DNA of 37,795 bases from Streptomyces albidoflavus (GCF_000719955.1 NZ_JOII01000057.1:1-37795), one strand, 5' to 3'. Shown: positions 1 through 14,744, counted from the first letter of the stretch. The notes: generated by a model not told the origin, from the letters alone. Numbers and translations are program-made.

Positions 1-92
1 CGCCCGGTTACATTCCGAACCCGGAAGCTAAGCCTTACAGCGCCGATGGTACTGCAGGGGGGACCCTGTGGGAGAGTAGGACGCCGCCGAAC
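1..92 (+). rRNA. rrf: 5S rRNA, 3' part (5' end outside window)
   Basis: The first ~92 bases match the body and 3' end of an actinobacterial 5S rRNA, including the conserved stretches around CCGAACCCGGAAG, GCGCCGATGGTACT and GGGAGAGTAGG. Only about the first 25-30 nt of the molecule are missing, so the rest of the rrn operon (16S, 23S) should lie just upstream. The exact 3' end is estimated from the family. A strong terminator follows at 104. Confidence 0.95.
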
Positions 93-103
93 TATTATTC
101 AGA

Positions 104-145
104 GTGGTGGTCCCCGGATTTCGGTCCGGGGACCACCACTTTTTT
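104..145 (+). terminator. Intrinsic terminator of the rRNA operon
   Basis: A perfect 14-bp stem (GTGGTGGTCCCCGG at 104-117 with its complement at 126-139) closes an 8-nt loop and is followed directly by six T residues (140-145). This is a canonical rho-independent terminator, unusual in Streptomyces for having a true T-tract, placed 12 nt after the 5S end. Confidence 0.93.
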
Positions 146-182
146 GATTTCGGTCACCTCGCGTTCACCGTCCGCCGCCAGC

Positions 183-866
183 ATGTGCGGCATGGGGACA
201 GAGAAGATGCTGAGGGCCGCGGGAATCGGGCGGGGCGACGAGGTCGTGGTGCCGGCCTTCGGACGGGCCGACGTCGCGGGAGCCGTGGTCGCCGCCGGCG
301 CGCTGCCGGTGTTCGCCGACATCGACCCGCACTCCTACTGCCTGGACGCCGAGGCCGTGGCCGCCGTCACCGGGCCCCGTACCGCCGCGATCGTCGCCGT
401 GCACCGCTTCGGGCGCTCCGCGCCTCTGTGGCAGCTCAGGGGGCACGGGGAGCGGCACGGGCTGCTGGTGCTGGAGGAGCGGGACGCCGTGGGGGAGCCC
501 GTCGACGTGGCGGAGCGCAGGCGGGCCGCCGACCACCTCGACCAGCGGCTTCGCGGGGTCGGGACGCCTGAGAAGGACCGGGACCACACCTACACGCAGT
601 ACGTGGTGCGGGTGCCGGGGAACGGCCGGCCCGATCGGGACGCCTTCGCGCGGGCGCTGCGGGCCAAGGGCGTCGCCTGCTCCGTGCCGGTCAAGACGCC
701 GCTGCACCGTACCGCCGAGCACTGGCGCGACGTACGGCTTTTGGAGACCGAGCGGGCCGCCGACGACACCCTGGCGCTGCCGCTCGTACCGGTGGCGGAA
801 CGGCGGGGGCTGCACCGGCTGGTGTCGGCGTGCAACGCGCTGGGCGGGCTGCTGCAGCCGGCCTGA
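183..866 (+). CDS. Shortened DegT/DnrJ/EryC1/StrS-family aminotransferase-like protein, probably non-catalytic
   Basis: The protein resembles PLP-dependent sugar aminotransferases of the DegT/StrS family, which are usually 360-400 aa. This one is about 227 aa from ATG 183 (MCGMGTEKM). The first half aligns by eye with the family core: GIGRGDEVVVPAF, then PVFADIDP, then AVHRFGR in place of the usual PVHLYG. After LLVLEERD the chain jumps to the C-terminal segment HTYTQYVVRV...CSVPVKTPLH. The part that normally carries the PLP-binding lysine motif is absent, as are about 50 N-terminal residues. No good ribosome binding site precedes ATG 183; a TTG in the terminator T-tract (144) keeps the frame open further upstream. 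It lies between the rRNA terminator and tRNA-Thr. The reading frame and codon usage are intact, so it may be a maintained degenerate protein rather than fresh decay. The start is uncertain. Confidence 0.72.
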   Translation: MCGMGTEKMLRAAGIGRGDEVVVPAFGRADVAGAVVAAGALPVFADIDPHSYCLDAEAVAAVTGPRTAAIVAVHRFGRSAPLWQLRGHGERHGLLVLEERDAVGEPVDVAERRRAADHLDQRLRGVGTPEKDRDHTYTQYVVRVPGNGRPDRDAFARALRAKGVACSVPVKTPLHRTAEHWRDVRLLETERAADDTLALPLVPVAERRGLHRLVSACNALGGLLQPA

Positions 867-909
867 GTTCCGGCTGCTGGGGGTGGTGCGAGGGGCGCTC
901 GAATTCAGG

Positions 910-915
910 TATGCT
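910..915 (+). promoter_or_regulatory. Possible -10 element for the tRNA-Thr gene
   Basis: TATGCT lies 43 nt upstream of the mature tRNA 5' end in an otherwise GC-rich spacer and fits a housekeeping-sigma -10 box. I see no convincing -35 hexamer 16-18 nt upstream. Confidence 0.35.
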
Positions 916-958
916 TCTTCTCGTTGCCAACGCGGAACACCGCGAAAAGCAGCAGCCG

Positions 959-1031
959 GCCCCAATAGCTCAGTCGGCAGAGCGTCTCCATGGTAAGGAG
1001 AAGGTCAACGGTTCGATTCCGTTTTGGGGCT
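959..1031 (+). tRNA. tRNA-Thr, anticodon GGT
   Basis: The 73-nt cloverleaf folds completely. The acceptor arm pairs GCCCCAA (959-965) with TTGGGGC (1024-1030), and the D arm is GCTC/GAGC. The anticodon stem TCTCC/GGAGA encloses loop ATGGTAA, giving anticodon GGT (threonine). The T arm is AACGG/CCGTT with loop TTCGATT. The discriminator base is T, and the 3' CCA is not encoded, as is common in actinomycetes. Confidence 0.96.
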
Positions 1032-1037
1032 CAACGA

Positions 1038-1067
1038 AAAGGCCCCCGCCCATTGGGCGGGGGCCTT
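1038..1067 (+). terminator. Terminator after tRNA-Thr
   Basis: A long hairpin, AAAGGCCCCCGCC with complementary GGCGGGGGCCTTT around a 4-nt loop, starts 7 nt after the tRNA. The A-rich and T-rich flanks could let it act in both directions. Confidence 0.85.
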
Positions 1068-1101
1068 TCTCGTGTGTGCGTGAGGTGGGAGCCGGGGCGG
1101 A

Positions 1102-1127
1102 GAGGGGCCGGCGGGAACCGGCCCCTC
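1102..1127 (-). terminator. Hairpin terminator after osaC
   Basis: A perfect 10-bp inverted repeat (GAGGGGCCGG at 1102-1111, CCGGCCCCTC at 1118-1127) with a 6-nt loop begins 5 nt beyond the osaC stop codon on the minus strand. It has no T-tract, as usual in this genus. Confidence 0.7.
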
Positions 1128-1132
1128 GGATT

Positions 1133-3709
1133 TCAGTTCCGCTGGGGTTCGGGGACGCGCATCGTCAGGATGGCCATGTCGTCCGACGGGGAATCGGCGG
1201 CGAACCGCTCGACGGCGCGCATCACCCGGGCCGCGACCGCGCCGGCCGTCAGCCCCGTGCAGCCCTTCAGGACCTCCGCCAGGCCGTCGTCGCCCAGCAT
1301 CCGGCTGCCCTCGCGGCGCTCCGTGATGCCGTCGGTGACGCAGAGCAGGACGTCGCCCGGCTCCAGCCGCACCGTCTGCTCGTACAGCTCCAGGTCGTCC
1401 ATGACGCCGAGGAGGGGCTGGGGTTCGGCGGCCGCCTCGACGGAGCCGTCCTGGCGCAGGCGCAGCGGGAGGGGGTGACCGGCGCAGACCACCTTCAGCA
1501 GGGCGCTGCCGTCCTCCTGGGGGCGCAGCTCGCCGTAGAGCAGGGTGAGGAAACGGCTGCGTTCGCCCTCGTCGAGGATGGCGTTGTTGAGGCGCTCCAG
1601 GACGGCCGGGCCGCTGTAGCCCTCGCGGGCCAGCAGGCGCAGTGCGTGGCGGGCGAGGCCGGTGACGGCGGCCGCCTCGGGGCCCGTGCCGCAGACGTCG
1701 CCGATGGCGAAGCCGTAGGCGCCGTCGGGGATGGTGAAGAGGTCGTAGAAGTCGCCGCCGACCTCGTTCCCCTCTCCGGCCGCGCGGTAGATGACCTCGA
1801 CCTCTACGCCCGGTACCTCGGGCATGTCCGGCGGGAGCAGGCTGCGCTGGAGGGACTGGCTGATCGCCATCCGCTCCGAGTACAGGCGGGAGTTGTCGAG
1901 GGCCAGGGCGGCCCGACGGGAGAGGTCCTCGGCCAGTTCCAGGTTCTCCTGGCGGAAGTGGTCCTCGGAGGGCTTGCCGAGGACCAGCATGCCGATGACA
2001 CGGTTGCGGGCCACCAGCGGCAGGACGACCGTCTCGCCGCCGACGGAGGCCGCCGTGGTGAGGGTCGAGCCGATCCCCGAGCCCAGGTGGTGCGGCTCGT
2101 CGTCCAGGCTCCGGACGGAGGCTTCGAGCGCCGCCTCGTGCGCTGCGCGCGCCGGGGCGGGCCAGATCCGCGCGCCCGGCGTGGGTACCGGCTCGGGCGG
2201 GTCGATGCGGCCCAGCAGCGCCTTCAGGCCGTCGATGCGCTCCTCGTCCTCGTGCAGCACGTAGGAGAGGTACGGCTCGGAGGCGGTGTCGGCGATCGTG
2301 TAGACGGCGCACCAGGTGGCCAGGGTCGGGACCGTCATCTGGGCCATCAGCGCCAGCGTCTGGTCCCGGTCGAGGGTGCCGGCCAGCAGGTCGGACGCCT
2401 CGCCGAGGCGGGCCGACTCGACGGCCAGCGCGATCCGGTCGGCGGCGAACTGCAGGCGCAGCGCCTCCTCGTTGGAGTAGCGGCCCGCGCCCTCCGCGGC
2501 GACGCCGAGCGAGCCGGTCAGGCGCCCCTCGACCTTGAGCGGGACCGTCACCACCGAGCGCATCCCGGTGCCGTTGAGCAGCGGCACGGCGCCCGGCACG
2601 GCGCTCAGGTCCTCGTGGACGGCGGGCATCCGGGCCGTGCCGTACCGGCCGGAGCCGGTGTCGACCGGGACGCGGGCGAACCGCTGGCGGGCGGAGGGCA
2701 GCCCGGTGGTGGCGCGGACCTCCAGCTCCGTCTCGTCGTCGGTGGCGAGCAGCAGGAAGGCGGCGTCGCCGTCGAGCATGTCGCGGGAGCGTTCCACGGT
2801 GCGCTGGAGGAGCCCGTCGAGGTCGTCCGGGGCGGGGGAGCCGATGAACGTCTCGAACGGGTCGGTGCTCTGGCCGTCGGCGCGGTGCGCGGACTCCGGG
2901 GCGGCGCCGCGCTGCGGCGTGGCGAGGACCGCGCGCTCGTCGTCGCGGACCAGCAGGCAGACCGTGGAGGGCTCGCCCTGCGGGTCGCGGACGCGCAGGT
3001 GGGAGGCGTAGACCGGGACGACGCGGCCGTCGGCGGCACGGATGCCGTAGCTGCCCTCCCAGCGAGAGAGGCGCAGGGCCTCGGCGATGCCGGTGCTGGT
3101 GCCGGGGGTGTGCGGCCACGCGGCGTAGTCGGTCAGCGGCTTGCCGATGATCTGCTTGGCCGGGTAGCCGAAGAGTTCCTGGGCGTCGTCGTTCCAGGCG
3201 GAGACGGCGCCCTCGCTGTCGATCTGGATGACCGCGACGCGGACCCGCTCGTCGGCGAGCGGCAGCAGCTCGGTGGAGACCGAGGGGCCGGCGGTGCGGG
3301 TGCCGACCTGGCGCTCGGGCAGGTCGAGCCGGAACCAGACGTGCTTGTGCGCGGGGGAGTACTCGACGCCCCAGCGGGTGGCGAGCGCCGCGCAGAGCTG
3401 GAGGCCGCGGCCGCCCTCGCGGTCCGGGCTGCCCATCGCCACGCCGCTGGACTGGAGCGGGATCTCGCGCTCGGGATAGCGGTCGGACACCTCGATCCGC
3501 ACGCCGTCGCCGGAGCGCAGGCAGACCACCTCGGCGGCGGTGCCGGCGTGCACGACGGCGTTGGTGACCAGCTCGCTGGTGAGGACCACGGCGTCGTCCA
3601 CGACGTCGCCGAAGCCCCAGCCCTGCAAGGTGTCGCGGACGAAGGCGCGGGCGGCCGCCACCGAGCGTCCGACCGGTTCGAAGGTGTGGGCGGCCCGCGC
3701 CGTGATCAC
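1133..3709 (-). CDS. osaC: OsaC: RsbW-like kinase / PAS / GAF / PP2C (SpoIIE) phosphatase
   Basis: This large soluble regulator (858 aa from GTG 3709) is built from stress-sigma partner-switching modules. The N-terminal ~140 residues form an RsbW-like ATPase domain (N-box [11 protein letters not shown]-box GRGLQL). A PAS domain ([11 protein letters not shown]...GKPL), GAF-type sensor regions and a C-terminal SpoIIE/PP2C phosphatase follow. The phosphatase keeps its metal-binding aspartate motifs [21 protein letters not shown] and SDDMAIL. In S. coelicolor, OsaC is encoded divergently from osaA and is needed to bring SigB activity back to baseline after osmotic stress; the same divergent arrangement is seen here. 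The start was chosen because GAGGAG lies 4 nt before GTG 3709 and the frame then opens on the conserved [15 protein letters not shown]. An alternative ATG about 38 codons upstream also has GGAGGA at good spacing, and the frame stays open to ATG 3910. The gene name rests on architecture and synteny. Confidence 0.87.
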   Translation of the reverse strand: MITARAAHTFEPVGRSVAAARAFVRDTLQGWGFGDVVDDAVVLTSELVTNAVVHAGTAAEVVCLRSGDGVRIEVSDRYPEREIPLQSSGVAMGSPDREGGRGLQLCAALATRWGVEYSPAHKHVWFRLDLPERQVGTRTAGPSVSTELLPLADERVRVAVIQIDSEGAVSAWNDDAQELFGYPAKQIIGKPLTDYAAWPHTPGTSTGIAEALRLSRWEGSYGIRAADGRVVPVYASHLRVRDPQGEPSTVCLLVRDDERAVLATPQRGAAPESAHRADGQSTDPFETFIGSPAPDDLDGLLQRTVERSRDMLDGDAAFLLLATDDETELEVRATTGLPSARQRFARVPVDTGSGRYGTARMPAVHEDLSAVPGAVPLLNGTGMRSVVTVPLKVEGRLTGSLGVAAEGAGRYSNEEALRLQFAADRIALAVESARLGEASDLLAGTLDRDQTLALMAQMTVPTLATWCAVYTIADTASEPYLSYVLHEDEERIDGLKALLGRIDPPEPVPTPGARIWPAPARAAHEAALEASVRSLDDEPHHLGSGIGSTLTTAASVGGETVVLPLVARNRVIGMLVLGKPSEDHFRQENLELAEDLSRRAALALDNSRLYSERMAISQSLQRSLLPPDMPEVPGVEVEVIYRAAGEGNEVGGDFYDLFTIPDGAYGFAIGDVCGTGPEAAAVTGLARHALRLLAREGYSGPAVLERLNNAILDEGERSRFLTLLYGELRPQEDGSALLKVVCAGHPLPLRLRQDGSVEAAAEPQPLLGVMDDLELYEQTVRLEPGDVLLCVTDGITERREGSRMLGDDGLAEVLKGCTGLTAGAVAARVMRAVERFAADSPSDDMAILTMRVPEPQRN

Positions 3710-4077
3710 AGAACTCCTCGTGCGGTTGTCGGCGGGGTCCAGGCTCCCGTGGTCGGGGTGCTCGGCCCCGGATGCCGGGGGCTGTTCCCCGGGCAACATC
3801 AGTCCCATTCCTCCGGCCGCCCCTCCGATGCCCGTACGTACGTGTGCCACCGCCCAGGCCGGGCATACCGGGGTGGTTGGACAGCCTGGTGCCAGGTTAC
3901 TTACCTTCACGGTCCCGGCGGATGCCGGTCGCGCGGTTTTGGTCCGGAGGGTGTGCGGACGGTGTGCGAAGCTGCCGAACTGTTATGGCCTGGTTCGGCC
4001 GGGGTGAAACACTGGGAATGCTCCTGGCAACGGCCCGAGCAAACCTGCAGTACGTCGACCCTTGCGGGAGGGACACG
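3710..4077. other. osaC-osaA divergent control region
   Basis: This 368-bp stretch lies between two divergent starts and should hold promoters for both. It contains a small inverted repeat, CCTGG-TG-CCAGG (3885-3896), beside an AT-richer patch (3897-3905), and a TTGGAC that could be a -35 element (3877). I could not find a convincing -10 partner or a clear SigB-type promoter (GNNT then GGGTAC/T) by eye on either strand. Part of it may be translated if osaC uses an upstream start. Confidence 0.5.
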
Positions 4078-9561
<5,484 letters not shown>

Positions 9562-9869
9562 CCGGCCCGCGCCGCGCCCCGGCCTCCGCCGCCCCTGGGC
9601 GCGGAGTTGGGGCCGGCGGGGCGTACCGTGGCGGGACGTGGCGCCGGCGCGTCCCGCCGGACGGGGAACCTTCCGGGGCCAGGCCGCGTTTGCGCTTACG
9701 TACAAGTGACATCGCGGTGACAGGGTGTGGCGAAGAGCGGGGTGCGGCTACCATGACCGGCACAAGGACGGACGACGCAAGGGAGTCGTCCCCCGGGGCA
9801 GGCCCCGGTGCTTCCCCACGTCCGCAGGATCAAGGAAGCCCCATGCCGGGGCGAGGAGGGCGGGCCAGG
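9562..9869. other. osaA-osaB spacer
   Basis: The 308 bp between the osaA stop and the preferred osaB start contain GC-rich imperfect inverted repeats just after osaA (about 9580-9630), possibly an attenuator or terminator. An AT-richer patch (about 9690-9720, TTGCGCTTACGTACAAG) could carry an osaB promoter. I found no confident -35/-10 pair. Upstream in-frame osaB starts (ATG 9753, ATG 9843) fall inside it. Confidence 0.4.
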
Positions 9870-10535
9870 ATGCAGAAGGCCAAGATCCTCCTGGTCGACG
9901 ACCGGCCGGAGAATCTGCTGGCGCTGGAGGCCATTCTCTCCGCGCTCGATCAGACACTGGTCCGGGCGTCGTCCGGGGAGGAAGCGCTCAAGGCGCTGCT
10001 GACGGATGACTTCGCGGTCATCCTGCTGGATGTGCAGATGCCGGGCATGGACGGTTTCGAGACCGCCGCCCACATCAAGCGCCGGGAGCGGACCCGGGAC
10101 ATCCCCATCATCTTCCTCACCGCGATCAACCACGGTCCGCACCACACCTTCCGCGGGTACGCGGCCGGCGCGGTCGACTACATCTCCAAGCCCTTCGACC
10201 CGTGGGTGCTGCGGGCCAAGGTCTCGGTCTTCGTCGACCTGTACATGAAGAACTGCAAACTCCGCGAGCAGGCGGAACTGCTGCGCATCCAGGTCGAGGG
10301 CCGCGACGGCCAGAGTGAGCCGACCGGTGTCATCGCCGAGCTGTCCGCCCGGCTCGCCGCCGTCGAGGAGCAGGCCGAGGCGCTCTCCAAACAGCTGGAC
10401 GACGAGTCGGCGGACGCCGCCGCCGTCGCCACCGCCGCCCACCTCGAACGCAAACTCACCGGTCTGCGCAGGGCCCTGGACGCCATCGACCCGACCTCGG
10501 GCGGTACGGCCCCCGTCCTGCCGCCGCAAGGCTGA
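9870..10535 (+). CDS. osaB: OsaB: response regulator with coiled-coil output region
   Basis: The protein (221 aa from ATG 9870) starts with a receiver domain (residues ~1-120). It has acidic residues Asp10/Asp11, phospho-acceptor Asp54 (LLDVQMPGMDG), a conserved Thr in FLTA, and Lys107 in SKPFD. The C-terminal ~100 residues are Ala/Glu/Leu-rich and look coiled-coil (AELSARLAAVEEQAEALSKQ), with no DNA-binding domain, so output is probably by protein contact. In S. coelicolor, OsaB sits beside the hybrid kinase OsaA and is required for growth under high osmolarity; position and architecture match. Start choice: GAGGAGG lies 9 nt before ATG 9870. ATG 9843 (preceded by AAGGA) and ATG 9753 are in-frame alternatives adding 9 or 39 residues. 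Confidence 0.88.
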   Translation: MQKAKILLVDDRPENLLALEAILSALDQTLVRASSGEEALKALLTDDFAVILLDVQMPGMDGFETAAHIKRRERTRDIPIIFLTAINHGPHHTFRGYAAGAVDYISKPFDPWVLRAKVSVFVDLYMKNCKLREQAELLRIQVEGRDGQSEPTGVIAELSARLAAVEEQAEALSKQLDDESADAAAVATAAHLERKLTGLRRALDAIDPTSGGTAPVLPPQG

Positions 10536-10659
10536 GCCGGGCGGGGCCTGTCACCTGGCCCCGGCCCGCTCGCTGACCGGCCGTCAAGGCGACGCCGCGT
10601 CAGGAGCGACACGGACGGGTGAAGCCCCGGGCGCACGTGTCCCGTCCGCCCCGCACCGG

Positions 10660-10665
10660 TAACCT
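10660..10665 (+). promoter_or_regulatory. Candidate -10 box for leaderless ftsK transcription
   Basis: TAACCT (TANNNT) ends exactly 7 nt before the ftsK ATG at 10673, and no Shine-Dalgarno sequence precedes that ATG. This is the geometry expected when transcription starts at the A of the start codon. No -35 element is obvious. Confidence 0.45.
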
Positions 10666-10672
10666 CACCACC

Positions 10673-13381
10673 ATGGCCTCACGTACCTCCGGCAAGGGAT
10701 CACCGTCCTCGGCGCGCGGCGCGGGGCGTTCCGGGGGACCGGCGAAGAAGACCGCGGCCAAACCGCCGGTGAGGAAGAAGGCGCCCGCCAGGAAGGCGGC
10801 GGCCCGCAAGCCGCCGCCCAGGCCCGCGCCCGCCCCCGGCCTCTACCGCTTCGTACGCGCCGTCTGGCTCGGCGCCGCCCACGGTGTCGGCGCCGTCTTC
10901 CGCGGCATAGGACGCGGTGCCAAGGGGCTCGACCCCGCCCACCGCAAGGACGGCCTGGCCCTGCTCCTGCTCGGCCTCGCCCTGATCGTCGCCGCCGGCA
11001 CCTGGTCCAACCTCCAGGGCCCCGTCGGCGACCTCGTGGCGATGTTGGTCACCGGTGCCTTCGGCCGCCTCGACCTGCTGGTGCCGCTGCTGCTGGGCAC
11101 CGTCGCGGTGCGCCTGATCCGCCACCCCGAGAAACCCGAGGCCAACGGGCGGATCGTCATCGGCCTCTCCGCGTTGGTCATCGGCATCCTCGGCCAGGTC
11201 CACATCGCCTGCGGCTCGCCGGCGCGCGGTGACGGCACCGCCGCCCTCCAGGACGCCGGCGGCCTCATCGGCTGGGCCTCGGCCACGCCGCTGATCTTCA
11301 CCGTCACCGAGGTGCTGGCCGTCCCGCTGCTGCTGCTCCTCACCGTCTTCGGGCTCCTCGTGGTGACCGCCACGCCGGTCAACGCCATCCCGCAGCGGCT
11401 GCGCACCCTCGGCCGCCGCCTCGGCCTGATCGCCGCCCCGGCCGGCGCGAGCGACGACGACGCCCGCTACGAGGAGCAGTGGCGCGAGGCGCTGCCCGAC
11501 GCGCGGCGCCGCCCCGGGGCCGACGACGAGGCGGACGAGGCCCCGGCCAGGCCCGCCCGGCGCCGCGCCCCGCGCAAGGCCGCCGCCGAGCGGACCGGGC
11601 GCGACGCGGTCGACATCGCCGCCGAGGCGGCCGCCGCCCTGGACGGGGCCGTGTTGCACGGCATGCCGCCCTCCCCGCTCGTCGCCGACCTCACCCAGGG
11701 CGTGACCACCGAGCGCGAGCCCGCCACCTCCCCGGTGCCCCCGGCGCGTACCACCGGCTCCGAGGAGCCTGCCCGGCCCACGCCCGGCCGCCGCAGGACC
11801 ACCGGGAGCCAGGACTCCGGTTCCGTACCGGATCTCACCAAGGCGCCGCCCGTCGACGAGAGCAGGCCGCTGCCGCCCCGGGCCGAGCAGCTGCAGCTCT
11901 CCGGGGACATCACCTACGCGCTGCCCTCGATAGACCTGCTGGAGCGCGGCGGACCGGGCAAGTCCCGCAGCGCCGCCAACGACGCCGTGGTCACCTCGCT
12001 GACCACCGTCTTCAGCGAGTTCAAGGTCGACGCGGCCGTCACCGGCTTCACCCGCGGCCCGACGGTCACCCGGTACGAGATCGAACTCGGCCCGGCCGTG
12101 AAGGTCGAGCGGATCACCGCGCTCACCAAGAACATCGCCTACGCCGTCGCCAGCCCCGACGTGCGGATCATCAGCCCCATCCCGGGCAAGTCCGCCGTCG
12201 GCATCGAGATCCCCAACACCGACCGCGAGATGGTCAACCTCGGCGACGTGCTGCGCCTGGCCGACGCCGCCGAGGACCACCACCCGATGCTGGTCGGCCT
12301 CGGCAAGGACGTCGAGGGCGGCTACGTGATGGCCAACCTCGCCAAGATGCCGCACATCCTGGTCGCCGGAGCCACCGGTTCCGGCAAGTCCTCCTGCATC
12401 AACTGCCTGATCACCTCGATCATGATGCGGGCCTCGCCGGAGGACGTGCGGATGGTCCTGGTCGACCCCAAGCGCGTAGAGCTGACCGCCTACGAGGGCA
12501 TCCCGCACCTCATCACGCCGATCATCACCAACCCCAAGCGGGCCGCCGAGGCGCTCCAGTGGGTGGTCCGCGAGATGGACCTGCGCTACGACGACCTGGC
12601 CGCCTTCGGCTACCGGCACATCGACGACTTCAACGCGGCCGTGCGCAGCGGCAAGGCCAAGACCCCCGAGGGCAGCGAGCGCGAGCTGCAGCCCTACCCG
12701 TACCTGCTGGTCATCGTGGACGAGCTGGCCGACCTGATGATGGTGGCGCCCCGGGACGTGGAGGACGCGATCGTCCGCATCACCCAGCTCGCGCGGGCCG
12801 CCGGCATCCACCTGGTCCTCGCCACCCAGCGGCCCAGCGTCGACGTCGTCACCGGCCTCATCAAGGCCAACGTGCCCTCCCGGCTCGCCTTCGCCACCTC
12901 CTCGCTCGCCGACAGCCGGGTCATCCTCGACCAGCCCGGCGCCGAGAAGCTCATCGGCAAGGGCGACGGGCTCTTCCTGCCGATGGGCGCCAACAAGCCC
13001 ACCCGGATGCAGGGCGCCTTCGTCACCGAGGAGGAGGTCGCCGAGGTCGTCAAGCACTGCAAGGAGCAGATGACGCCGGTCTTCCGGGACGACGTGGTGG
13101 TCGGCGGTCAGAAGAAGAAGGAGATCGACGAGGAGATCGGCGACGACCTCGACCTGCTCTGCCAGGCCACCGAGCTGGTCGTCTCCACCCAGTTCGGCTC
13201 CACCTCGATGCTCCAGCGCAAACTGCGCGTCGGCTTCGCCAAGGCCGGCCGGCTGATGGACCTCATGGAGTCCCGGGACATCGTCGGCCCCACCGAGGGC
13301 TCCAAGGCCCGTGACGTTCTCGTGAAACCTGAGGACCTGCCAGGAGTGCTCGCCGTGATCCGGGGGGAGGAGCAACCGTGA
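10673..13381 (+). CDS. ftsK: FtsK/SpoIIIE DNA translocase
   Basis: A membrane-anchored, ATP-driven DNA pump that clears chromosomes from closing septa (902 aa). A basic Lys/Ala/Pro-rich N-terminus precedes the 4-TM FtsK membrane domain (about residues 75-250) and an acidic, Ala/Pro-rich linker (~255-400). The motor domain follows, with Walker A GATGSGKSS (Lys572) and Walker B LLVIVDELADLMM. The C-terminal winged-helix gamma domain (about 820-890) is the module that reads polarity sequences in other bacteria. ATG 10673 opens on MASRTSGKGS and has a possible leaderless promoter; an upstream in-frame GTG (10637) is an alternative. The length is normal for actinobacterial FtsK. In Streptomyces it acts during sporulation septation. 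It stands alone between osaB and the RodZ-like gene. Confidence 0.97.
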   Translation: MASRTSGKGSPSSARGAGRSGGPAKKTAAKPPVRKKAPARKAAARKPPPRPAPAPGLYRFVRAVWLGAAHGVGAVFRGIGRGAKGLDPAHRKDGLALLLLGLALIVAAGTWSNLQGPVGDLVAMLVTGAFGRLDLLVPLLLGTVAVRLIRHPEKPEANGRIVIGLSALVIGILGQVHIACGSPARGDGTAALQDAGGLIGWASATPLIFTVTEVLAVPLLLLLTVFGLLVVTATPVNAIPQRLRTLGRRLGLIAAPAGASDDDARYEEQWREALPDARRRPGADDEADEAPARPARRRAPRKAAAERTGRDAVDIAAEAAAALDGAVLHGMPPSPLVADLTQGVTTEREPATSPVPPARTTGSEEPARPTPGRRRTTGSQDSGSVPDLTKAPPVDESRPLPPRAEQLQLSGDITYALPSIDLLERGGPGKSRSAANDAVVTSLTTVFSEFKVDAAVTGFTRGPTVTRYEIELGPAVKVERITALTKNIAYAVASPDVRIISPIPGKSAVGIEIPNTDREMVNLGDVLRLADAAEDHHPMLVGLGKDVEGGYVMANLAKMPHILVAGATGSGKSSCINCLITSIMMRASPEDVRMVLVDPKRVELTAYEGIPHLITPIITNPKRAAEALQWVVREMDLRYDDLAAFGYRHIDDFNAAVRSGKAKTPEGSERELQPYPYLLVIVDELADLMMVAPRDVEDAIVRITQLARAAGIHLVLATQRPSVDVVTGLIKANVPSRLAFATSSLADSRVILDQPGAEKLIGKGDGLFLPMGANKPTRMQGAFVTEEEVAEVVKHCKEQMTPVFRDDVVVGGQKKKEIDEEIGDDLDLLCQATELVVSTQFGSTSMLQRKLRVGFAKAGRLMDLMESRDIVGPTEGSKARDVLVKPEDLPGVLAVIRGEEQP

Positions 13382-13813
13382 CGGCTCCTCATCCCCAGCC
13401 ACCGGGCCGGAGCGGGGGCAGGGCGGCGCGACCGTCCTGACCCCGGACCACCGGGAGGGCGGCGGGTGCGAGGGGCCCGGACGACGGACAGCACCGCGTG
13501 GCGGACTGGCGCGCGGCGAAGGGAGACGGGCGTTCCCACCCGGCGTACGCCGGACCGCGCCCGGCGTGTGGCTCCGGGCGCACGCCGGTACCGGGCCCCG
13601 GCGCACCGGTGACCGGGCCGGCGGCGCGGACGGGGCAACCGTTTCCCTTCGGCGTACGTCAAGTTGAGAGAAGGGGCACTCTGTGCCCCGGGCCGCGGCG
13701 GGAGGGCGCCATTCCGATGGCGTACAAAGTCCGTCCGCCCGGTTGCCCCCCGCATTCGCAACCCCCCTAGACTGGACCTCCAGCAGGTGGCTACAGGCTC
13801 GAAAGGCACCCCC
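13382..13813. other. Non-coding spacer between ftsK and the RodZ-like gene
   Basis: The 432 bp hold no convincing gene; one 90-codon open frame (13498-13770) lacks a ribosome binding site and resembles no family I know. The spacer has a hairpin CGCCGG...CCGGCG (13583-13603) with an inner palindrome CCGGTACCGG, possibly the ftsK terminator, and the promoter of the next gene near its end. Confidence 0.55.
13743..13773 (+). promoter_or_regulatory. Putative housekeeping promoter of the RodZ-like gene
   Basis: TTGCCC (13743-13748) and TAGACT (13768-13773) resemble -35 and -10 boxes with a rather long 19-bp spacer. Transcription would start near 13780, about 34 nt before the GTG, leaving room for the GAAAGG ribosome binding site at 13801-13806. 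Confidence 0.45.
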
Positions 13814-14725
13814 GTGTCCCTCGGCAAATCCCCTGAAGACAACGGTTCTTCCCCCGCGGCCGAGGTCGAGGACGAGCGTCCTACGACCGAGCAGGCCCCC
13901 GCTCCCGAGCCCGGCGACGCCACCGCCGACGGGCCGGCCGAGACCGCCCCGCCGAAGCCGGAGATCGGGCGCACCCTCGCCCGTGCCCGCACCGAGGCCG
14001 GACTCGGCGTCGACGAGGTCAGCGCAGCCACCCGGGTCCGCGTCCCGATCATCCAGGCGATCGAGCAGGACGACTTCTCCCGCTGCGGCGGCGACGTCTA
14101 CGCCCGCGGCCACATCCGCACGCTGGCGCGCGCCGTCGGCATCGACCCCGAGCCGCTCGTCGCCGCCTACGACGACGACCACGGCGGCCGCCCGGCCCCC
14201 ACCGCGCCCGCCCCGCTCTTCGAGGCCGAACGCATCCGCTCCGAGCCGCGCCGCCTCAACTGGACGGCGGCCATGGTCGCCGCCATCGTCGCGGTCGTCG
14301 GCTTCGTCGGCTTCACCCTCTTCAGCGGCGAGGACGAGGGCGGCGCCAAGAACGTCGCGGGCGAGAACGGCAGCACCGCCCCGCCGGCCGGGCCCTCGAA
14401 GTCCGCCGAGAAGCCCGCCCCCGACCCGAAGCCCTCCGAGAGCGCCATCGCGGCGGCCCCCGCCGACCGGGTGACCGTCAAGATCACCGTGCCCGAGGGG
14501 CGCAGCTGGCTCTCGGCCAAGGACCACAACGGCCAGCTCCTCTTCGACGGCACGCTCCAGAAGGGGCAGACCAAGACCTTCACCGACAAGGAGCGCGTCG
14601 ACCTGGTCATCGGCGACGCCGGCGCGGTCGAACTGCTCGTCAACGGCGAGGAGATCGAGGACCGCTTCCAGCCCGGCCAGGTGCAGCGTCTCTCCTACAC
14701 CAAGGGCGACCCCAACGCGGGCTGA
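13814..14725 (+). CDS. RodZ-like helix-turn-helix membrane protein (HTH_25/DUF4115)
   Basis: The 303-aa protein has a disordered acidic N-terminus (~1-50) and a cytoplasmic HTH_25 domain (~55-125, [23 protein letters not shown] then [13 protein letters not shown]). A single membrane helix follows (about 152-175, [19 protein letters not shown]), then an extracellular Ala/Pro/Lys linker and a C-terminal DUF4115 beta domain ([19 protein letters not shown]). This is the architecture of RodZ, which links MreB to the elongation machinery in rod-shaped bacteria; in actinomycetes the homologue commonly sits beside ftsK and its role is less clear. GTG 13814 is preceded by GAAAGG 7 nt upstream. A strong hairpin follows the stop. 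Confidence 0.85.
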   Translation: MSLGKSPEDNGSSPAAEVEDERPTTEQAPAPEPGDATADGPAETAPPKPEIGRTLARARTEAGLGVDEVSAATRVRVPIIQAIEQDDFSRCGGDVYARGHIRTLARAVGIDPEPLVAAYDDDHGGRPAPTAPAPLFEAERIRSEPRRLNWTAAMVAAIVAVVGFVGFTLFSGEDEGGAKNVAGENGSTAPPAGPSKSAEKPAPDPKPSESAIAAAPADRVTVKITVPEGRSWLSAKDHNGQLLFDGTLQKGQTKTFTDKERVDLVIGDAGAVELLVNGEEIEDRFQPGQVQRLSYTKGDPNAG

Positions 14726-14744
14726 ACCGGGCAGACGGGACCCT

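Noticed and set aside
959..1031. tRNA-Thr as a possible integration (att) site
   Set aside because: No integrase gene, no direct repeat of the tRNA 3' end and no foreign-looking DNA were seen nearby.
13498..13770. A 90-codon frame in the ftsK-RodZ spacer
   Set aside because: There is no ribosome binding site or recognisable family, the translation is Pro/Gly-rich, and it overlaps the probable promoter of the next gene.
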